This document shows, one piece after another, positions 46,749-57,758 of a stretch of DNA of 64,000 nt; the first letter of the stretch is position 1; every line of letters starts with the position of its first letter. The notes beneath the pieces are model-generated. The model was not told where the DNA came from, made no database searches, and saw nothing but the letters and a program-made list of their open reading frames with translations. Location: positions 1 through 64,000 of the forward strand of contig NZ_QQNH01000004.1 of NCBI RefSeq assembly GCF_003345525.1. The letters are read 5' to 3'. The position numbers and the translations under genes were made by a program. Origin of the DNA: Pelagibacterium lacus (lineage in GTDB: Bacteria > Pseudomonadota > Alphaproteobacteria > Rhizobiales > Devosiaceae).

Positions 46749-47368
46749 TGGAACTCCAGGTCACAACCCTTGAGGGCAAGTCGGCCGGCAAGGTGACGCT
46801 CGACGAAGCCGTGTTCGGCCTCGAGCCCCGCGCCGACCTGATCCAGCGCATGGTGCGCTACCAGCTGCTGAAGCGCATGGCGGGCACGCACGACGTCAAG
46901 AACCGTGCCGAAGTCGCCATGACCGGCAAGAAGTTCGGTCGCCAGAAGGGCGGCGGCGGTGCGCGTCACGGCTCGCGGCGCTCGAACATCTTCCGTGGTG
47001 GTGGTCGCGCCTTCGGCCCGACCCCGCGCAGCCACGCCATCGAGCTGCCCAAGAAGGTGCGCGCGCTGGCATTGAAGCATGCGCTTTCGGCCAAGGCCAA
47101 GGCTGGCGATCTCGTCATCCTGGACAAGGCCGTCGCCGATGCGCCCAAGACCGCCGCGCTGCGCGAGGTCTTCGGCAAGCTCGGCTTCGCCAACGCACTG
47201 ATCATCGGTGGCACCGAACTCGACCGGAATTTCGCGCTTGCCGCGCGCAACATTCCCTCGATCGACGTGCTTCCGGCCCAGGGCATCAACGTTTACGACA
47301 TTCTGCGCCGCGAGAAGCTGGTCCTCACCAAGGACGCACTCGAAGCGCTGGAGGGCCGGTTCCAATGA
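46748..47368 (+). CDS. rplD: 50S ribosomal protein L4
   Basis: L4 lines the exit tunnel and in E. coli represses the S10 operon. The 206-residue protein has the tunnel loop [23 protein letters not shown] in its usual place (about residues 60-82). It overlaps rplC by one base and rplW by four (ATGA). Confidence 0.97.
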   Translation: MELQVTTLEGKSAGKVTLDEAVFGLEPRADLIQRMVRYQLLKRMAGTHDVKNRAEVAMTGKKFGRQKGGGGARHGSRRSNIFRGGGRAFGPTPRSHAIELPKKVRALALKHALSAKAKAGDLVILDKAVADAPKTAALREVFGKLGFANALIIGGTELDRNFALAARNIPSIDVLPAQGINVYDILRREKLVLTKDALEALEGRFQ

Positions 47369-47658
47369 GCGCGCTCAAGCATTACGACATCATCCGCAAC
47401 CCGGTTGTGACGGAAAAGTCGACCATGGCTTCGGAATACGGTCAGGTCGTGTTCGATGTGGCCATCGACGCCACCAAGCCTGAGATCAAGGCAGCCGTCG
47501 AGGCGCTGTTCGATGTCAAGGTCAAGGCCGTCAACACCATCGTCCGCAAGGGCAAGGTCAAGCGGTTCCGCAACGTCCTGGGCACGCGCAAGGACGTCAA
47601 GAAGGCCGTCGTTACGCTCGTTGACGGTCAGACCATCGATATTTCGACCGGTCTGTAA
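47365..47658 (+). CDS. rplW: 50S ribosomal protein L23
   Basis: L23 sits at the tunnel exit and docks trigger factor and SRP. The 97-residue protein opens with [19 protein letters not shown] and has [18 protein letters not shown], typical of the family. It overlaps rplD by four bases; rplB follows after 23 bases. Confidence 0.96.
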   Translation: MSALKHYDIIRNPVVTEKSTMASEYGQVVFDVAIDATKPEIKAAVEALFDVKVKAVNTIVRKGKVKRFRNVLGTRKDVKKAVVTLVDGQTIDISTGL

Positions 47659-47681
47659 GAAGGCGAGAGGGAAACCAGAAA

Positions 47682-48521
47682 ATGGCTTTGAAGCAATACA
47701 ATCCAACCTCGCCGGGCCGTCGTGAACTGGTCGGCATCGACCGTTCCGAGCTGTGGAACGGCCGGCCGGTCAAGAAGCTGACCGAAGGCCTCACCAAGTC
47801 GGGTGGCCGCAACAACAATGGCCGCATCACCGTGTTCGCACGGGGCGGCGGGCACAAGCGCCGCTATCGCCTGGTCGATTTCAAGCGCACCAAGTTCGAC
47901 GTCCAGGGCACGGTCGAGCGTCTCGAATACGATCCCAACCGGACCGCATTCATCGCGCTCATCACCTATCCGGATGGCGAGCAGGCCTATATCCTGGCGC
48001 CGCAGCGCCTGGGCGCCGGCGACAAGGTGATCTCGTCCCGCAACGCCGTGGACGTGAAGCCGGGCAACACCATGCCGCTCGAGAGGATGCCGGTCGGAAC
48101 GATCGTGCATAATATCGAGATGAAGCCGGGCAAGGGCGGCCAGATGGCCCGTTCCGCCGGTGCCTATGCCCAGTATGTGGGCCGTGACGCCGGCTGGGCG
48201 ATCCTGCGCCTCAACTCGGGCGAGCAGCGCCTGGTGCACGGCACGTGTCTTGCGACGGTCGGTTCGGTCTCGAACCCCGACCACTCGAACACGAGCCTGG
48301 GCAAGGCCGGCCGCAGCCGCTGGCTGGGTCGCCGCCCGAACGTTCGCGGCGTCGCGATGAACCCGGTCGACCACCCCCATGGTGGTGGTGAAGGCCGCAC
48401 TTCGGGTGGCCGTCATCCGGTGACCCCGTGGGGCAAGCCGACCAAGGGCAAGCGCACCCGCACCAACAAGTCGACGGACAAGTTCATCGTCCGTACGCGC
48501 CATCAGAAGAAGGGCAGGTAA
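47682..48521 (+). CDS. rplB: 50S ribosomal protein L2
   Basis: L2 is a core protein needed for subunit joining and the peptidyl-transferase centre. The 279-residue protein has [15 protein letters not shown] near the N-terminus and the strongly conserved [17 protein letters not shown] loop with its key His. It is ordinary in length. rpsS begins five bases after the stop. Confidence 0.98.
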   Translation: MALKQYNPTSPGRRELVGIDRSELWNGRPVKKLTEGLTKSGGRNNNGRITVFARGGGHKRRYRLVDFKRTKFDVQGTVERLEYDPNRTAFIALITYPDGEQAYILAPQRLGAGDKVISSRNAVDVKPGNTMPLERMPVGTIVHNIEMKPGKGGQMARSAGAYAQYVGRDAGWAILRLNSGEQRLVHGTCLATVGSVSNPDHSNTSLGKAGRSRWLGRRPNVRGVAMNPVDHPHGGGEGRTSGGRHPVTPWGKPTKGKRTRTNKSTDKFIVRTRHQKKGR

Positions 48522-48526
48522 GGGCC

Positions 48527-48805
48527 ATGGCACGTTCCGTCTGGAAAGGCCCGTTTGTCGACGGGTATCTGCTGAAGAAGGCAGACAAGGTCCGGGAATC
48601 GGGCCGCAACGAAGTGATCAAGATCTGGAGCCGCCGTTCCACGATCCTGCCGCAGTTCGTTGGCCTGACCTTCGGCGTCTATAACGGTCAGAAGCATGTT
48701 CCGGTGTCGGTCACCGAAGACATGATCGGCCACAAGTTCGGTGAATTTTCGCCCACGCGCACCTATTACGGGCATGCGGCCGACAAGAAGGCGAAGAGGA
48801 AGTAA
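48527..48805 (+). CDS. rpsS: 30S ribosomal protein S19
   Basis: S19 forms part of the 30S head with S13. The 92-residue protein begins [19 protein letters not shown] and has [19 protein letters not shown] and the [14 protein letters not shown] end. The ATG at 48527 gives the standard length; codons upstream in frame lie within rplB. rplV starts two bases after the stop. Confidence 0.97.
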   Translation: MARSVWKGPFVDGYLLKKADKVRESGRNEVIKIWSRRSTILPQFVGLTFGVYNGQKHVPVSVTEDMIGHKFGEFSPTRTYYGHAADKKAKRK

Positions 48806-48807
48806 GT

Positions 48808-49188
48808 ATGGGCAAGGCAAAGCGTGAGCGCACGCTGAAGGACACCGAGGCGAAAGCCGTCCTGCGCATGGTGCGGACCAGCCCGCAAAAGCTGAACCTG
48901 GTCGCGGCCCAGATCCGCGGCAAGAAAGTCGAAAAGGCCCTGGCCGAGCTCGAATTCTCGCGCAAGCGGATCGCGACCTCGGTCAAGAAGACGCTGGAAA
49001 GCGCCATCGCCAATGCCGAGAACAATCACGGTCTCGACACGGACGCGCTGGTGGTTTCCGAGGCCTTTGTCGGCAAGGCCATGGTCCTGAAGCGGTTCCA
49101 CGCCCGTGCACGCGGTCGCGGCGCTCGCATCGAGAAGCCGTTCTCGCACCTGACCATCGTTGTCCGTGAAGTCGAGGAGGCCGTCTGA
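48808..49188 (+). CDS. rplV: 50S ribosomal protein L22
   Basis: L22 lines the exit tunnel beside L4, near the macrolide site. The 126-residue protein has [24 protein letters not shown] in pieces, and the tunnel hairpin with [24 protein letters not shown] in pieces. Its TGA stop shares one base with the rpsC ATG. Confidence 0.97.
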   Translation: MGKAKRERTLKDTEAKAVLRMVRTSPQKLNLVAAQIRGKKVEKALAELEFSRKRIATSVKKTLESAIANAENNHGLDTDALVVSEAFVGKAMVLKRFHARARGRGARIEKPFSHLTIVVREVEEAV

Positions 49189-49901
49189 TGGGCCAGAAAA
49201 TCAATCCGATCGGGCTGCGTCTCGGCATCAATCGCACTTGGGATTCCCGCTGGTACGCCAACAAGGGCGAGTACGGCTCGCTCCTGCAGGAAGATCTCAA
49301 GATTCGCGAAATGCTCGAGGAAGACCTCAAGCAGGCCGCCGTGTCCAAGATCGTCATCGAGCGCCCGCACCGCAAGTGCCGCATCACCATCCACTCGGCT
49401 CGCCCGGGCATCGTGATCGGCAAGAAGGGTGCGGACATCGAGAAGATCCGCAACAAGGTCAAGAAGTACACCTCGTCGGAAGTGCACATCAACATCGTTG
49501 AAGTGCGCAAGCCCGAGACCGATGCGACGCTGGTCGCCCAGGGCATCGCCCAGCAGCTCGAACGCCGCGTGGCGTTCCGCCGGGCCATGAAGCGGGCGGT
49601 GCAGACGGCCATGCGCATGGGCGCCCAGGGCATCCGCGTCAATGTCGGCGGCCGTCTCGGCGGTGCCGATATCGCCCGGACCGAATGGTATCGTGAAGGC
49701 CGCGTGCCTCTGCATACCCTTCGCGCCGATGTGGACTATGGCGTCGCCGAAGCCTCCACGACCTACGGTATCATCGGTATCAAGGTCTGGGTCTTCAAGG
49801 GCGAGATCATGGAACACGATCCGATGGCCCATGAACGCCGCGCCACCGAAGGCGGCGATTCGAGCGGGCAGGGTCGTCGTCCGGCTGCTGACAGGAACTA
49901 A
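49188..49901 (+). CDS. rpsC: 30S ribosomal protein S3
   Basis: S3 guards the mRNA entry tunnel. The 237-residue protein begins [18 protein letters not shown] and has a KH domain ([18 protein letters not shown]) and the C-terminal S3 domain ([20 protein letters not shown]). It overlaps rplV by one base, and rplP begins five bases after the stop. Confidence 0.98.
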   Translation: MGQKINPIGLRLGINRTWDSRWYANKGEYGSLLQEDLKIREMLEEDLKQAAVSKIVIERPHRKCRITIHSARPGIVIGKKGADIEKIRNKVKKYTSSEVHINIVEVRKPETDATLVAQGIAQQLERRVAFRRAMKRAVQTAMRMGAQGIRVNVGGRLGGADIARTEWYREGRVPLHTLRADVDYGVAEASTTYGIIGIKVWVFKGEIMEHDPMAHERRATEGGDSSGQGRRPAADRN

Positions 49902-49906
49902 GAACA

Positions 49907-50320
49907 ATGCTGCAACCGAAACGTACCAAATTCCGCAAGGCCCACAAGGGACGCATCCATGGCGTCGCCAAGGGTGGCACCGAGCTCAATTTTGGCGAAT
50001 ATGGCTTGAAGGCTCAGGAACCTGAGCGTATAACCGCCCGCCAGATCGAGGCCGCACGTCGCGCGATGACTCGTCATATGAAGCGCGCAGGCCGTGTGTG
50101 GATCCGGGTGTTTCCGGATCTGCCGGTGTCGTCCAAGCCGACTGAAGTCCGTATGGGTAAAGGTAAGGGTGCTCCCGATTTCTGGGCAGCCCGCATCAAG
50201 CCCGGCCGGATCATGTTCGAGATCGACGGCGTAAGTGAAGAGACTGCGCGTGAAGCGCTGCGTCTGGCGGCCATGAAGCTGCCGATCAAGACGCGGTTCG
50301 TCAGCCGCATTGCAGATTAA
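49907..50320 (+). CDS. rplP: 50S ribosomal protein L16
   Basis: L16 helps position A-site tRNA. The 137-residue protein begins [19 protein letters not shown] and has the conserved [22 protein letters not shown] and [19 protein letters not shown] regions. Length is normal. rpmC follows after 12 bases. Confidence 0.98.
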   Translation: MLQPKRTKFRKAHKGRIHGVAKGGTELNFGEYGLKAQEPERITARQIEAARRAMTRHMKRAGRVWIRVFPDLPVSSKPTEVRMGKGKGAPDFWAARIKPGRIMFEIDGVSEETAREALRLAAMKLPIKTRFVSRIAD

Positions 50321-50332
50321 GGGCATATAGCG

Positions 50333-50533
50333 ATGGCAAAGCCGAGCGACGTTAGGGCAAAGACGGTCGACGAACTCAAGGACGAGCTCGTCAACCTCAA
50401 GAAAGAACAGTTCAACCTGCGCTTCCAGCGCGCTACCCAGCAGCTGGAAAACACTTCTCAGGTTCGCAAGGTCCGCCGCGATATCGCGCGCGTCAAGACC
50501 GTGCTGGCCGAGAAGGCCGCGGAAGCCAAGTAA
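50333..50533 (+). CDS. rpmC: 50S ribosomal protein L29
   Basis: L29 lies next to L23 at the tunnel exit. The 66-residue protein is two long helices with the family pattern [20 protein letters not shown] and [15 protein letters not shown]. It lies 13 bases before rpsQ. Confidence 0.96.
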   Translation: MAKPSDVRAKTVDELKDELVNLKKEQFNLRFQRATQQLENTSQVRKVRRDIARVKTVLAEKAAEAK

Positions 50534-50546
50534 GGAAGATCACGAG

Positions 50547-50780
50547 ATGCCCAAGCGTATCCTGCAGGGGACCGTGGTCTCCGACAAGAACGACAAGACG
50601 GTCGTGGTGAGCGTCGAACGCCGCTTCACCCATCCGATCCTGAAAAAGACGGTGCGCCGTTCCAAGAAGTACCATGCTCACGACGAAGCCAATGCGGCCA
50701 AGATCGGTGACATCGTGCAGATCGAGGAATGCGCTCCGATCTCGAAGAACAAGCGCTGGTCGGTGGTCACGCCGGCTTGA
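50547..50780 (+). CDS. rpsQ: 30S ribosomal protein S17
   Basis: S17 is an early-binding OB-fold protein of the 30S body. The 77-residue protein has [21 protein letters not shown] and [22 protein letters not shown], typical of the family. A 71-base gap to rplN marks the usual border between the S10 and spc operons; no clear promoter was found there. Confidence 0.97.
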   Translation: MPKRILQGTVVSDKNDKTVVVSVERRFTHPILKKTVRRSKKYHAHDEANAAKIGDIVQIEECAPISKNKRWSVVTPA

Positions 50781-50851
50781 CGCCAAAGAGGTCAGGTGCC
50801 GTGCCGCATGACGGACGCGGAAACCATTAAAGAATAAGAAGGCAACCAGTC

Positions 50852-51220
50852 ATGATTCAGATGCAGACGAACCTCGACGTCGCCGATAATTCGGGCGCCC
50901 GTCGTGTTATGTGCATCAAGGTGCTGGGCGGTTCGCATCGCAAGTATGCGTCGGTTGGCGACATCATCGTTGTGTCGGTCAAGGACGCCATCCCGCGCGG
51001 CCGCGTCAAGAAGGGCCAGGTGATGAAGGCCGTGGTGGTTCGCACCGCGTCCGATATCCGCCGCCCCGACGGCACCGTGATCCGCTTCGATCGCAATGCG
51101 GCGGTCATCATCAACAACAACAAGGAACCGATCGGCACCCGTATCTTCGGCCCGGTTCCTCGCGAGCTGCGCGCGAAAAATCACATGAAGATCATTTCGC
51201 TCGCGCCGGAGGTGCTGTAA
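50852..51220 (+). CDS. rplN: 50S ribosomal protein L14
   Basis: L14 is part of the subunit interface and the landing site of silencing factor RsfS. The 122-residue protein begins [20 protein letters not shown] and has the conserved [20 protein letters not shown] end. It starts the spc-operon set, and its stop shares one base with the rplX ATG. Confidence 0.98.
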   Translation: MIQMQTNLDVADNSGARRVMCIKVLGGSHRKYASVGDIIVVSVKDAIPRGRVKKGQVMKAVVVRTASDIRRPDGTVIRFDRNAAVIINNNKEPIGTRIFGPVPRELRAKNHMKIISLAPEVL

Positions 51221-51534
51221 TGGCTGCCAAGATCAAAAAGGGTGACAAGGTCATCGTTCTGACTGGCAAGGACAAGGGCAAGACCGGGACCGTGGCCCAG
51301 GTCATCCCGTCCGAGACCCGCGCGATCGTTACCGGCATCAATCTGGTGCGCCGGCACCAGAAGCAGACCCAGAACCAGGATGCCGGCATCGTGACGCGGG
51401 AAGCCCCCATCCACCTGAGCAATATCGCTCTGGTCGATGCCAAGGAAAACAAGCCGACCCGCGTCGGTTTCAAGATCGAAGACGGCGTGAAGAAGCGCGT
51501 CGCAAAGCGTTCCGGAGAAGTGATCGATGGCTGA
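51220..51534 (+). CDS. rplX: 50S ribosomal protein L24
   Basis: L24 is an assembly initiator near the tunnel exit. The 104-residue protein begins [20 protein letters not shown], a KOW motif, and has [19 protein letters not shown]. The start is fixed by overlap with the rplN stop and the normal length. Its 3' end overlaps rplE by eight bases. Confidence 0.97.
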   Translation: MAAKIKKGDKVIVLTGKDKGKTGTVAQVIPSETRAIVTGINLVRRHQKQTQNQDAGIVTREAPIHLSNIALVDAKENKPTRVGFKIEDGVKKRVAKRSGEVIDG

Positions 51535-52081
51535 GACTTACGTTCCGCGCCTGCGCACGCATTATGACGATGTGGTGCGCGCCGGTCTCACCGAGACCTT
51601 CAACTATGCCAATCCGATGCAGGTGCCCAAGCTGGACAAGGTCGTCCTGAACATGGGCGTCGGCGAGGCCGTCGGCGATTCCAAGAAGATCAAGGCCGCC
51701 CTGGCCGATCTCGAGAAGATCGCCGGCCAGAAGGCCATCACCACCTATGCCAGCAAGTCGATCGCCGGTTTCAAGGTGCGTGAGGGCATGGCGCTCGGCG
51801 TCAAGGTCACGCTGCGCCGCGCGCAGATGTACGAATTCATCGACCGCCTTGTGAACGTGGCCCTGCCGCGAGTCCGCGACTTCCGCGGGCTGAACCCCAA
51901 GAGCTTCGACGGCCGCGGCAATTTCGCCATGGGCATCAAGGAGCACATCGTGTTCCCGGAGATCAACTATGACCAGATCGAGCAGGTCTGGGGCATGGAC
52001 GTGATCGTCTGCACCACGGCAAAGACCGATGATGAAGCGCGCGCGCTTCTCAAGGCTTTCAATTTCCCGTTCCGCCAGTAA
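51527..52081 (+). CDS. rplE: 50S ribosomal protein L5
   Basis: L5 binds 5S rRNA and contacts P-site tRNA. The 184-residue protein has the conserved [17 protein letters not shown] and [20 protein letters not shown] regions. Its start lies inside the end of rplX. rpsN follows after 36 bases. Confidence 0.98.
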   Translation: MAETYVPRLRTHYDDVVRAGLTETFNYANPMQVPKLDKVVLNMGVGEAVGDSKKIKAALADLEKIAGQKAITTYASKSIAGFKVREGMALGVKVTLRRAQMYEFIDRLVNVALPRVRDFRGLNPKSFDGRGNFAMGIKEHIVFPEINYDQIEQVWGMDVIVCTTAKTDDEARALLKAFNFPFRQ

Positions 52082-52117
52082 GCGGATAACGGGAAGAGAG
52101 ACGAAAGAGAGATTTGG

Positions 52118-52423
52118 ATGGCTAAAGTTAGCTCCATCGAAAAGAACAAGCGCCGCGCCAAGCTCGCCAAGCAGTATGCCGGGAAGCGCGCTGCGCTCAA
52201 GGCTCTGACCAAGGACGAGTCGCTGTCGTTCGAAGAGCGTTTCGCTGCACAGCTCAAGCTGGCCGAACTGCCGCGCAATGCGTCGCCGGTTCGTGTCCGC
52301 AACCGCTGTGAAGTGTCGGGTCGCCCGCGCGGTTACTACCGCAAGCTCAAGCTCAGCCGCATCGCGCTGCGGGAGCTGGGCAACATGGGCAAGATCCCGG
52401 GCCTGGTCAAGTCGAGCTGGTAA
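52118..52423 (+). CDS. rpsN: 30S ribosomal protein S14, zinc-independent type
   Basis: S14 belongs to the 30S head. The 101-residue length and the C-terminal [20 protein letters not shown] with only one cysteine show the C-minus, zinc-free form, so it does not depend on zinc supply. rpsH follows after 12 bases. Confidence 0.97.
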   Translation: MAKVSSIEKNKRRAKLAKQYAGKRAALKALTKDESLSFEERFAAQLKLAELPRNASPVRVRNRCEVSGRPRGYYRKLKLSRIALRELGNMGKIPGLVKSSW

Positions 52424-52435
52424 GGAAGAACGATC

Positions 52436-52834
52436 ATGACTCTTATCGATCCGCTTGGCGACATGCTGACCCGTATCCGCAACGCGCAGATGCGCCGTCG
52501 CGATACCGTTCGTACGCCTGCTTCGAGCCTGCGGGCTCACGTTCTGGATGTCCTCAAGTCCGAGGGCTATATCCGCGGTTACACCGAAGAGACCAGTGAA
52601 AAGGGTCTGCCTGAGTTCTCCATCGAGCTCAAGTATTCGGAGAACCAGCCGGTGATCCAGGAATTGCAGCGGGTGTCCAAGCCTGGCCGTCGCGTTTACG
52701 CTTCGGTCAAGAACATCCCCGTTGTTGGCAACGGCCTGGGTGTCTCGATCCTCAGCACCCCCAAGGGTGTGATGGCCGATCACCAGGCGCGGGCTGAAAA
52801 TGTTGGCGGTGAGGTCCTCTGCCGCGTCTTCTAA
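52436..52834 (+). CDS. rpsH: 30S ribosomal protein S8
   Basis: S8 organises the central domain of 16S rRNA and represses the spc operon in E. coli. The 132-residue protein begins with [21 protein letters not shown] in pieces and ends with [20 protein letters not shown], both typical. rplF begins 45 bases after the stop. Confidence 0.98.
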   Translation: MTLIDPLGDMLTRIRNAQMRRRDTVRTPASSLRAHVLDVLKSEGYIRGYTEETSEKGLPEFSIELKYSENQPVIQELQRVSKPGRRVYASVKNIPVVGNGLGVSILSTPKGVMADHQARAENVGGEVLCRVF

Positions 52835-52879
52835 GACGCCGCCGGGGAGACCCCACCAACTAAGAGAAGGCAAAGAAAA

Positions 52880-53413
52880 ATGTCGCGTATTGGCAAAAAG
52901 CCGGTAGCACCGGTCGGCGGCGTGACGGTCACGATCGATGGCCAGCAGGTCACCGCCAAGGGCTCGAAGGGTGAGCTCTCCGTGGTGCTCGTCGACCTCG
53001 TCAAGCCCGAGATGTCCGATGAGGGGGTCGTCGTCTCCCCCGTGGACGACAGCCGCGAGGCCCGTTCGGCCTGGGGCATGTCGCGCACGCTGCTGCAGAA
53101 TATCGTCACCGGTGTGTCCACTGGCTTTGAGCGCAAGCTCGCCATCACCGGCGTCGGCTATCGTGCCCAGATGCAGGGGTCGGACCTCAAGCTCTCGCTC
53201 GGCTTTTCCCATGAAGTGATCTTCAAGGCGCCGGACGGGATTCAACTTGCCGCCCCGACGCAGACGGAAATCATCGTTTCGGGCATCGACAAGCAGCAGG
53301 TCGGCCAGGTCGCGGCCGATATTCGTGAGTTCCGGCCGCCGGAGCCCTATAAGGGCAAGGGTGTTCGTTATGCGGACGAACATGTCGTCCGCAAAGAAGG
53401 CAAGAAGAAGTAG
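52880..53413 (+). CDS. rplF: 50S ribosomal protein L6
   Basis: L6 lies near the sarcin-ricin loop. The 177-residue protein begins [19 protein letters not shown] and has the two repeated L6 folds, with [24 protein letters not shown] in pieces and the end [19 protein letters not shown]. Length is normal. Confidence 0.98.
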   Translation: MSRIGKKPVAPVGGVTVTIDGQQVTAKGSKGELSVVLVDLVKPEMSDEGVVVSPVDDSREARSAWGMSRTLLQNIVTGVSTGFERKLAITGVGYRAQMQGSDLKLSLGFSHEVIFKAPDGIQLAAPTQTEIIVSGIDKQQVGQVAADIREFRPPEPYKGKGVRYADEHVVRKEGKKK

Positions 53414-53425
53414 GGATTGGTCGCC

Positions 53426-53779
53426 ATGGCTAAGCTTTCTGGTATCGAACGGCGCAAGGCGCGTGTTCGTCGGGTGATCAAGGCCCGAGCCAACGGTCGT
53501 CCGCGCCTGTCGGTCTTCCGTTCGGAAAAGAATATCTCCGCGCAGATCATCGACGATGCGAACGGCGTGACGCTGGTGTCCGCCTCTTCGCTCGAGAAGG
53601 ATCTCAAGATCGGCAACGGCGCCAACCAGGCGGCCGCGACCGAGGTGGGCAAGGTTCTCGCCGAACGGGCCACCAAGGCGGGCCTGTCCGAGGTCGTCTT
53701 CGACCGCGGTGCCTATATTTATCATGGTCGCGTCAAGGCGCTGGCCGAAGCAGCCCGCGAGGGCGGGCTGAGCTTCTAA
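53426..53779 (+). CDS. rplR: 50S ribosomal protein L18
   Basis: L18 binds 5S rRNA with L5. The 117-residue protein begins [20 protein letters not shown] and has [19 protein letters not shown] and the [23 protein letters not shown] end. I use the ATG at 53426; a TTG nine bases upstream in frame is less likely. Confidence 0.97.
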   Translation: MAKLSGIERRKARVRRVIKARANGRPRLSVFRSEKNISAQIIDDANGVTLVSASSLEKDLKIGNGANQAAATEVGKVLAERATKAGLSEVVFDRGAYIYHGRVKALAEAAREGGLSF

Positions 53780-53817
53780 GCTCAGCCAAACCGAAATTGC
53801 AAAGAGCTGGTTGAACG

Positions 53818-54348
53818 ATGAGAGACTTTCAAGAGCGCGACAGCGAGTTTGTAGATCGCCTGGTGCATATCAATCGCGTCGCCAAGGTGGTGAAGGGCGG
53901 CCGGCGGTTTGGCTTTGCCGCGCTCGTCGTCGTTGGCGATCAGAAGGGCCGCGTGGGCTTTGGTCACGGCAAGGCGCGTGAAGTGCCGGAAGCCATCCGC
54001 AAGGCGACCGAGCAGGCCAAGCGCCAGATGATCCGCGTGCCGCTGCGCGAAGCACGGACGCTGCACCACGATGTGCAGGGCCGTCACGGCGCCGGCAAGG
54101 TCATCCTGCGCGCGGCGCCCGCCGGTACCGGCATCATCGCCGGTGGTCCGATGCGCGCCGTGTTCGAAACCCTGGGCATCAACGACATCGTCGCCAAGAG
54201 CCAGGGTTCGGCCAATCCGTACAACATGGTTCGCGCCACTTTCGATGCGCTCAAGAACGTCGACAGCCCCCGTTCGGTGGCTGCTCGCCGTGGCATCAAG
54301 GTGTCTGAGCTTCAGGCCCGTCGCGGCGAAGCCGCCGTCGAAGCCTGA
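53818..54348 (+). CDS. rpsE: 30S ribosomal protein S5
   Basis: S5 supports decoding accuracy and is the spectinomycin-linked protein. The 176-residue protein has the dsRNA-binding-like N-terminal domain ([42 protein letters not shown]) with the usual KGGR loop. It is ordinary in length. rpmD follows after 23 bases. Confidence 0.98.
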   Translation: MRDFQERDSEFVDRLVHINRVAKVVKGGRRFGFAALVVVGDQKGRVGFGHGKAREVPEAIRKATEQAKRQMIRVPLREARTLHHDVQGRHGAGKVILRAAPAGTGIIAGGPMRAVFETLGINDIVAKSQGSANPYNMVRATFDALKNVDSPRSVAARRGIKVSELQARRGEAAVEA

Positions 54349-54371
54349 CCGGCCGCTCGAGGAGTAAGACA

Positions 54372-54560
54372 ATGGCTAAGAAGACCATCACCGTCGAGCA
54401 GATCGGATCGCCGATCCGCCGCAAGGAAGACCAGCGCGCTACGCTTGTTGGCCTCGGGCTCAACAAGATGCACAAGCGCCGCGAGCTTGAAGATACACCG
54501 TCCGTGCGGGGCATGATCTCCAAAGTCTCGCACCTCGTCCGCGTCGTGGACGAGCAGTAA
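54372..54560 (+). CDS. rpmD: 50S ribosomal protein L30
   Basis: L30 is a small peripheral 50S protein. The 62-residue protein has the [29 protein letters not shown] pattern in pieces and SHLVRVVDE at the end, typical of the family. It lies 14 bases before rplO. Confidence 0.96.
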   Translation: MAKKTITVEQIGSPIRRKEDQRATLVGLGLNKMHKRRELEDTPSVRGMISKVSHLVRVVDEQ

Positions 54561-54574
54561 GAGGATTTGGACAG

Positions 54575-55057
54575 ATGAAACTCAATCAGATCGCCGATAA
54601 GGCCGGCGCAACCAAGGCCCGGGCCCGTGTGGGCCGTGGCATCGGGTCGGGCCTCGGCAAGACCGGCGGCCGCGGCGTCAAGGGTCAGAAGTCCCGTTCG
54701 GGCGTCTCGATCAACGGCTTCGAAGGCGGCCAGATGCCGCTCCACATGCGGATGCCGAAGCGCGGCTTCAACAATGCGTTCGCCAAGAAGTGGAATGCGG
54801 TGCGCCTCGATCGCATCCAGGCCTATATCGACAGCGGCAAGCTCGATGCCAAGGGCGTCGTCGATGCCGAGGCTCTGGTCAAGGCCGGCGTCATCCGCCG
54901 CGTCAAGGACGGCGTGCGCCTGATCAATGGCGGCGAATTCACGGCCAAGAAGGTGAGCTTCAAGGTCGACCACGCCTCGGCCGGCGCGATCGCCGCCGTC
55001 GAAGCGGCGGGCGGCAAGGTCGAGACGGCTGCCAAGCCTGCTGCCGACGCCGAGTAG
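54575..55057 (+). CDS. rplO: 50S ribosomal protein L15
   Basis: L15 is a late-assembly 50S protein. The 160-residue protein has the basic N-terminal stretch [21 protein letters not shown] and [20 protein letters not shown] 172-base gap to secY follows. Confidence 0.97.
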   Translation: MKLNQIADKAGATKARARVGRGIGSGLGKTGGRGVKGQKSRSGVSINGFEGGQMPLHMRMPKRGFNNAFAKKWNAVRLDRIQAYIDSGKLDAKGVVDAEALVKAGVIRRVKDGVRLINGGEFTAKKVSFKVDHASAGAIAAVEAAGGKVETAAKPAADAE

Positions 55058-55147
55058 ATATCGCATGTTTGTCGGGCGCGCCTTCGCTCTCTCCGCACAG
55101 GGGATTGCATGAGGGCGCGCTCTGACTATATCAGAGCATTGTTCCGT

Positions 55148-55200
55148 CGCGCCGCTGGCGCGATTTTGAAGTTCTTGGGCCTTCCGGGCCCGTTTCCTTT
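55148..55200 (+). other. Two tandem stem-loops in the rplO-secY spacer
   Basis: CGCGCC-GCT-GGCGCG (55148-55162) is followed by ATTTT, and GGGCC-TTCCG-GGCCC (55177-55191) by GTTTCCTTT. They may attenuate transcription between the ribosomal genes and secY or act as a processing site. The stems are short, so this is tentative. Confidence 0.35.
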
Positions 55201-55229
55201 GCTCACAAGAGCGACTAGAGGGAGCCAAC

Positions 55230-56564
55230 ATGGCGTCTGCAGCCGAGCAACTGGCCCGCAACCTTAGCTTTTCGACCTTCTCGAAGGCCAAGGATCTGCA
55301 AAAGCGGATCCTGTTCACCTTAGGCGCATTGCTCGTCTATCGTCTTGGAACCTTCATTCCCATTCCCGGCATCGATCCCGACGCCTTCGCCTCGACCTTC
55401 CAGCAGGCGCAGGGCGGAATTTTCGGCCTGTTCAACATGTTCGCCGGCGGCGCCGTCGAGCGCCTCGCCATCTTCGCGCTGAACCTCATTCCCTACATCA
55501 CGGCCTCGATCGTCATCCAGGTGATGTCGACCGCGTCCCCGCGCCTCGAGGCGCTGAAGAAGGAAGGGGAGAGCGGGCGCCGCAAGATCAACCAGTATAC
55601 CCGCTACCTCACCGTGGTGTTCTGCGCCGTGCAGGCCTATGGCATTGCCATCGGGCTCGAGGCCAGCGAGGGCGTGGTGTCCGATCCAGGCTGGTTCTTC
55701 CGCATCTCGACCGTCATCACGCTGGTCGGCGGCACCATGTTCCTTATGTGGCTGGGCGAGCAGATGACCGCGCGCGGCATCGGCAACGGCATTTCGCTGA
55801 TCATTTTCGCCGGCATCGTCGCCACGCTGCCCGGCGTCATCGCCCAGACGCTGGAACTGAGCCGGACCGGCTCGCTGCCCACCATCGCCGTGGTCGGCAT
55901 CCTGGCCGGCGCCATGGTGGTCATCGCGGTGATCGTCTTCTTCGAACGGGCCCAGCGCCGATTGCTGATCCAATATCCGAAGCGCCAGGTCGGCAACAAG
56001 ATGTATCAGGGCGACACCTCGCACCTGCCGCTCAAGCTCAACACCTCGGGCGTCATCCCGGTGATCTTCGCGTCCTCGCTGCTGCTGCTGCCCGCCACCA
56101 TCGCGACCTTTTCGGCCCAGGGCGACGCGCCGCAATGGCTGCAATATATTTCCGCCCTGCTGGGACGCGGCCAGCCGCTCTATCTGATCCTGTTCGCGTC
56201 GCTGATCATCTTCTTTGCCTTCTTCTATACCTCGATCGTTTTCAATCCGACCGAGACGGCCGATAACCTCAAGCGCTCGGGCGGGTTCATTCCGGGCATC
56301 AGGCCGGGCGAGCGCACGGCGCAGCATATCGACTATGTGCTGACGCGGGTGACGGTGGTTGGCGCACTCTACCTCACGGTGGTGGCGCTGATCCCGGAAG
56401 TGTTCCTGAGCCAGCTCAATATCTCCGCATTCCTGGGCGGCACGTCGCTGCTCATCATGGTGACCGTGACGCTCGATACGGTGAGCCAGATTCAAAGCCA
56501 TCTGATCGCCCAGCAATATGAGGGGATGGTCAAGAAATCACGTTTAGGGGGTCGGAGACGATGA
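55230..56564 (+). CDS. secY: Preprotein translocase subunit SecY
   Basis: SecY is the protein-conducting channel of the inner membrane. The 444-residue protein has ten membrane helices, with the N-terminal [11 protein letters not shown] segment, the plug region after it ([27 protein letters not shown] in pieces) and the cytosolic loop [20 protein letters not shown]-like sequence [18 protein letters not shown]. Length is normal. Its stop overlaps the adk start by four bases (ATGA). Confidence 0.98.
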   Translation: MASAAEQLARNLSFSTFSKAKDLQKRILFTLGALLVYRLGTFIPIPGIDPDAFASTFQQAQGGIFGLFNMFAGGAVERLAIFALNLIPYITASIVIQVMSTASPRLEALKKEGESGRRKINQYTRYLTVVFCAVQAYGIAIGLEASEGVVSDPGWFFRISTVITLVGGTMFLMWLGEQMTARGIGNGISLIIFAGIVATLPGVIAQTLELSRTGSLPTIAVVGILAGAMVVIAVIVFFERAQRRLLIQYPKRQVGNKMYQGDTSHLPLKLNTSGVIPVIFASSLLLLPATIATFSAQGDAPQWLQYISALLGRGQPLYLILFASLIIFFAFFYTSIVFNPTETADNLKRSGGFIPGIRPGERTAQHIDYVLTRVTVVGALYLTVVALIPEVFLSQLNISAFLGGTSLLIMVTVTLDTVSQIQSHLIAQQYEGMVKKSRLGGRRR

Positions 56565-57127
56565 GACTGGTACTATTGGGCCCGCCGGGCGCCGGCAAGG
56601 GAACGCAGGCCAAGATCCTGGTCGACACATATTCCATCCCGCAGCTCTCCACCGGAGACATGCTGCGGGCCGCAATCGCCGACAAGACGCCGCTCGGGCT
56701 GGAAGCCAAGGCAATCGTCGATCGGGGGGATTTGGTCTCCGACGATATCGTTTCGGGGATCATCTCCGAGCGCATGGACCGGCCCGACTGCGCCAATGGC
56801 TTCATTCTCGATGGCTTTCCCCGCACCATCGCCCAGGCAGAAGCCCTGACGCATATGCTGGACCGCAAGGGGCTGCATCTCGATGCGGTCATAGAGATCA
56901 AGGCCGACCCCGATGTGCTCGTCGAGCGCATCATCAACCGGGCCAAGGAGTCCGGCGGCGCGCGCGCCGACGACAATGAAGACGTGCTGCGCAAGCGGCT
57001 CGATGTCTATAACGAGCAGACCGCTCCGCTGGTGAATTTCTATTCCGGGCAGGGCGTGTTGAAGTCGGTCGATGGCATGGCCCCCATCGACGAGGTCACG
57101 GCTGCGATCAGGTCGGCTATAGAATAA
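56561..57127 (+). CDS. adk: Adenylate kinase (short-LID type)
   Basis: Adk interconverts ATP + AMP and two ADP. The 188-residue protein has the P-loop [22 protein letters not shown] and [13 protein letters not shown]. It is about 25 residues shorter than the E. coli enzyme because the LID insertion is replaced by a short loop (after [14 protein letters not shown]), the common alphaproteobacterial form. The gene overlaps secY by four bases, so secretion and adenylate balance share a transcript, as in many bacteria. Confidence 0.97.
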   Translation: MRLVLLGPPGAGKGTQAKILVDTYSIPQLSTGDMLRAAIADKTPLGLEAKAIVDRGDLVSDDIVSGIISERMDRPDCANGFILDGFPRTIAQAEALTHMLDRKGLHLDAVIEIKADPDVLVERIINRAKESGGARADDNEDVLRKRLDVYNEQTAPLVNFYSGQGVLKSVDGMAPIDEVTAAIRSAIE

Positions 57128-57151
57128 GCATCAATGGAGGGGCAGGGGCAG

Positions 57152-57179
57152 TTGACTTTGGTGTCCCGAGTCCTTAGAA
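57152..57179 (+). promoter_or_regulatory. Putative promoter of the alpha operon
   Basis: TTGACT (57152-57157) and TTAGAA (57174-57179) are 16 bases apart in the 183-base gap between adk and rpsM. Transcripts would start near 57186 and carry a leader of about 125 bases before rpsM. Confidence 0.4.
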
Positions 57180-57310
57180 CCGCGCCCAGTCTCAGAAATT
57201 TCGAGGGCTGGATTCGGTTCTTTCCGCAAAGAAGGGGGGATCGGATGCCGGTCCCTTGTTGTTGAACGAAGCAGGGGCTTGGGCCCTCATAATCAATTAG
57301 GAGATCGGAC

Positions 57311-57679
57311 GTGGCTCGTATTGCTGGCGTCAATATCCCGACGAACAAGCGCGTGGTGATCGCGCTTCAGTACATTCACGGGATCGGGCCGAAAATGGCC
57401 TCTGAAATCTGCGAAAAGGTGTCCATTCCGGCCGAGCGCCGCGTGAATGAACTGACCGACGCGGAAGTCATCCAGATCCGTGAAACCATCGACCGCGACT
57501 ATACCGTGGAAGGTGATTTGCGGCGTAACACCGCCATGAACATCAAGCGCTTGATGGATCTTGGCAATTATCGTGGCCTGCGCCACCGCCGGGGCCTGCC
57601 GGTCCGCGGCCAGCGCACCCATACCAATGCTCGCACGCGCAAGGGCCCGGCAAAGGCCATCGCGGGCAAGAAGAAATAA
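57311..57679 (+). CDS. rpsM: 30S ribosomal protein S13
   Basis: S13 bridges the subunits and contacts P-site tRNA. The 122-residue protein begins [20 protein letters not shown] and ends with [20 protein letters not shown]. rpmJ (L36), which lies before rpsM in many bacteria, is absent here. rpsK follows after 79 bases. Confidence 0.98.
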   Translation: MARIAGVNIPTNKRVVIALQYIHGIGPKMASEICEKVSIPAERRVNELTDAEVIQIRETIDRDYTVEGDLRRNTAMNIKRLMDLGNYRGLRHRRGLPVRGQRTHTNARTRKGPAKAIAGKKK

Positions 57680-57758
57680 GCTCCGCGAGGAGCTTCGGTG
57701 GAGCTGCCCGTGCCGCCGTCGCGGCCAGTGCAGCGATGAGATCGTACAGAGGAAGTAA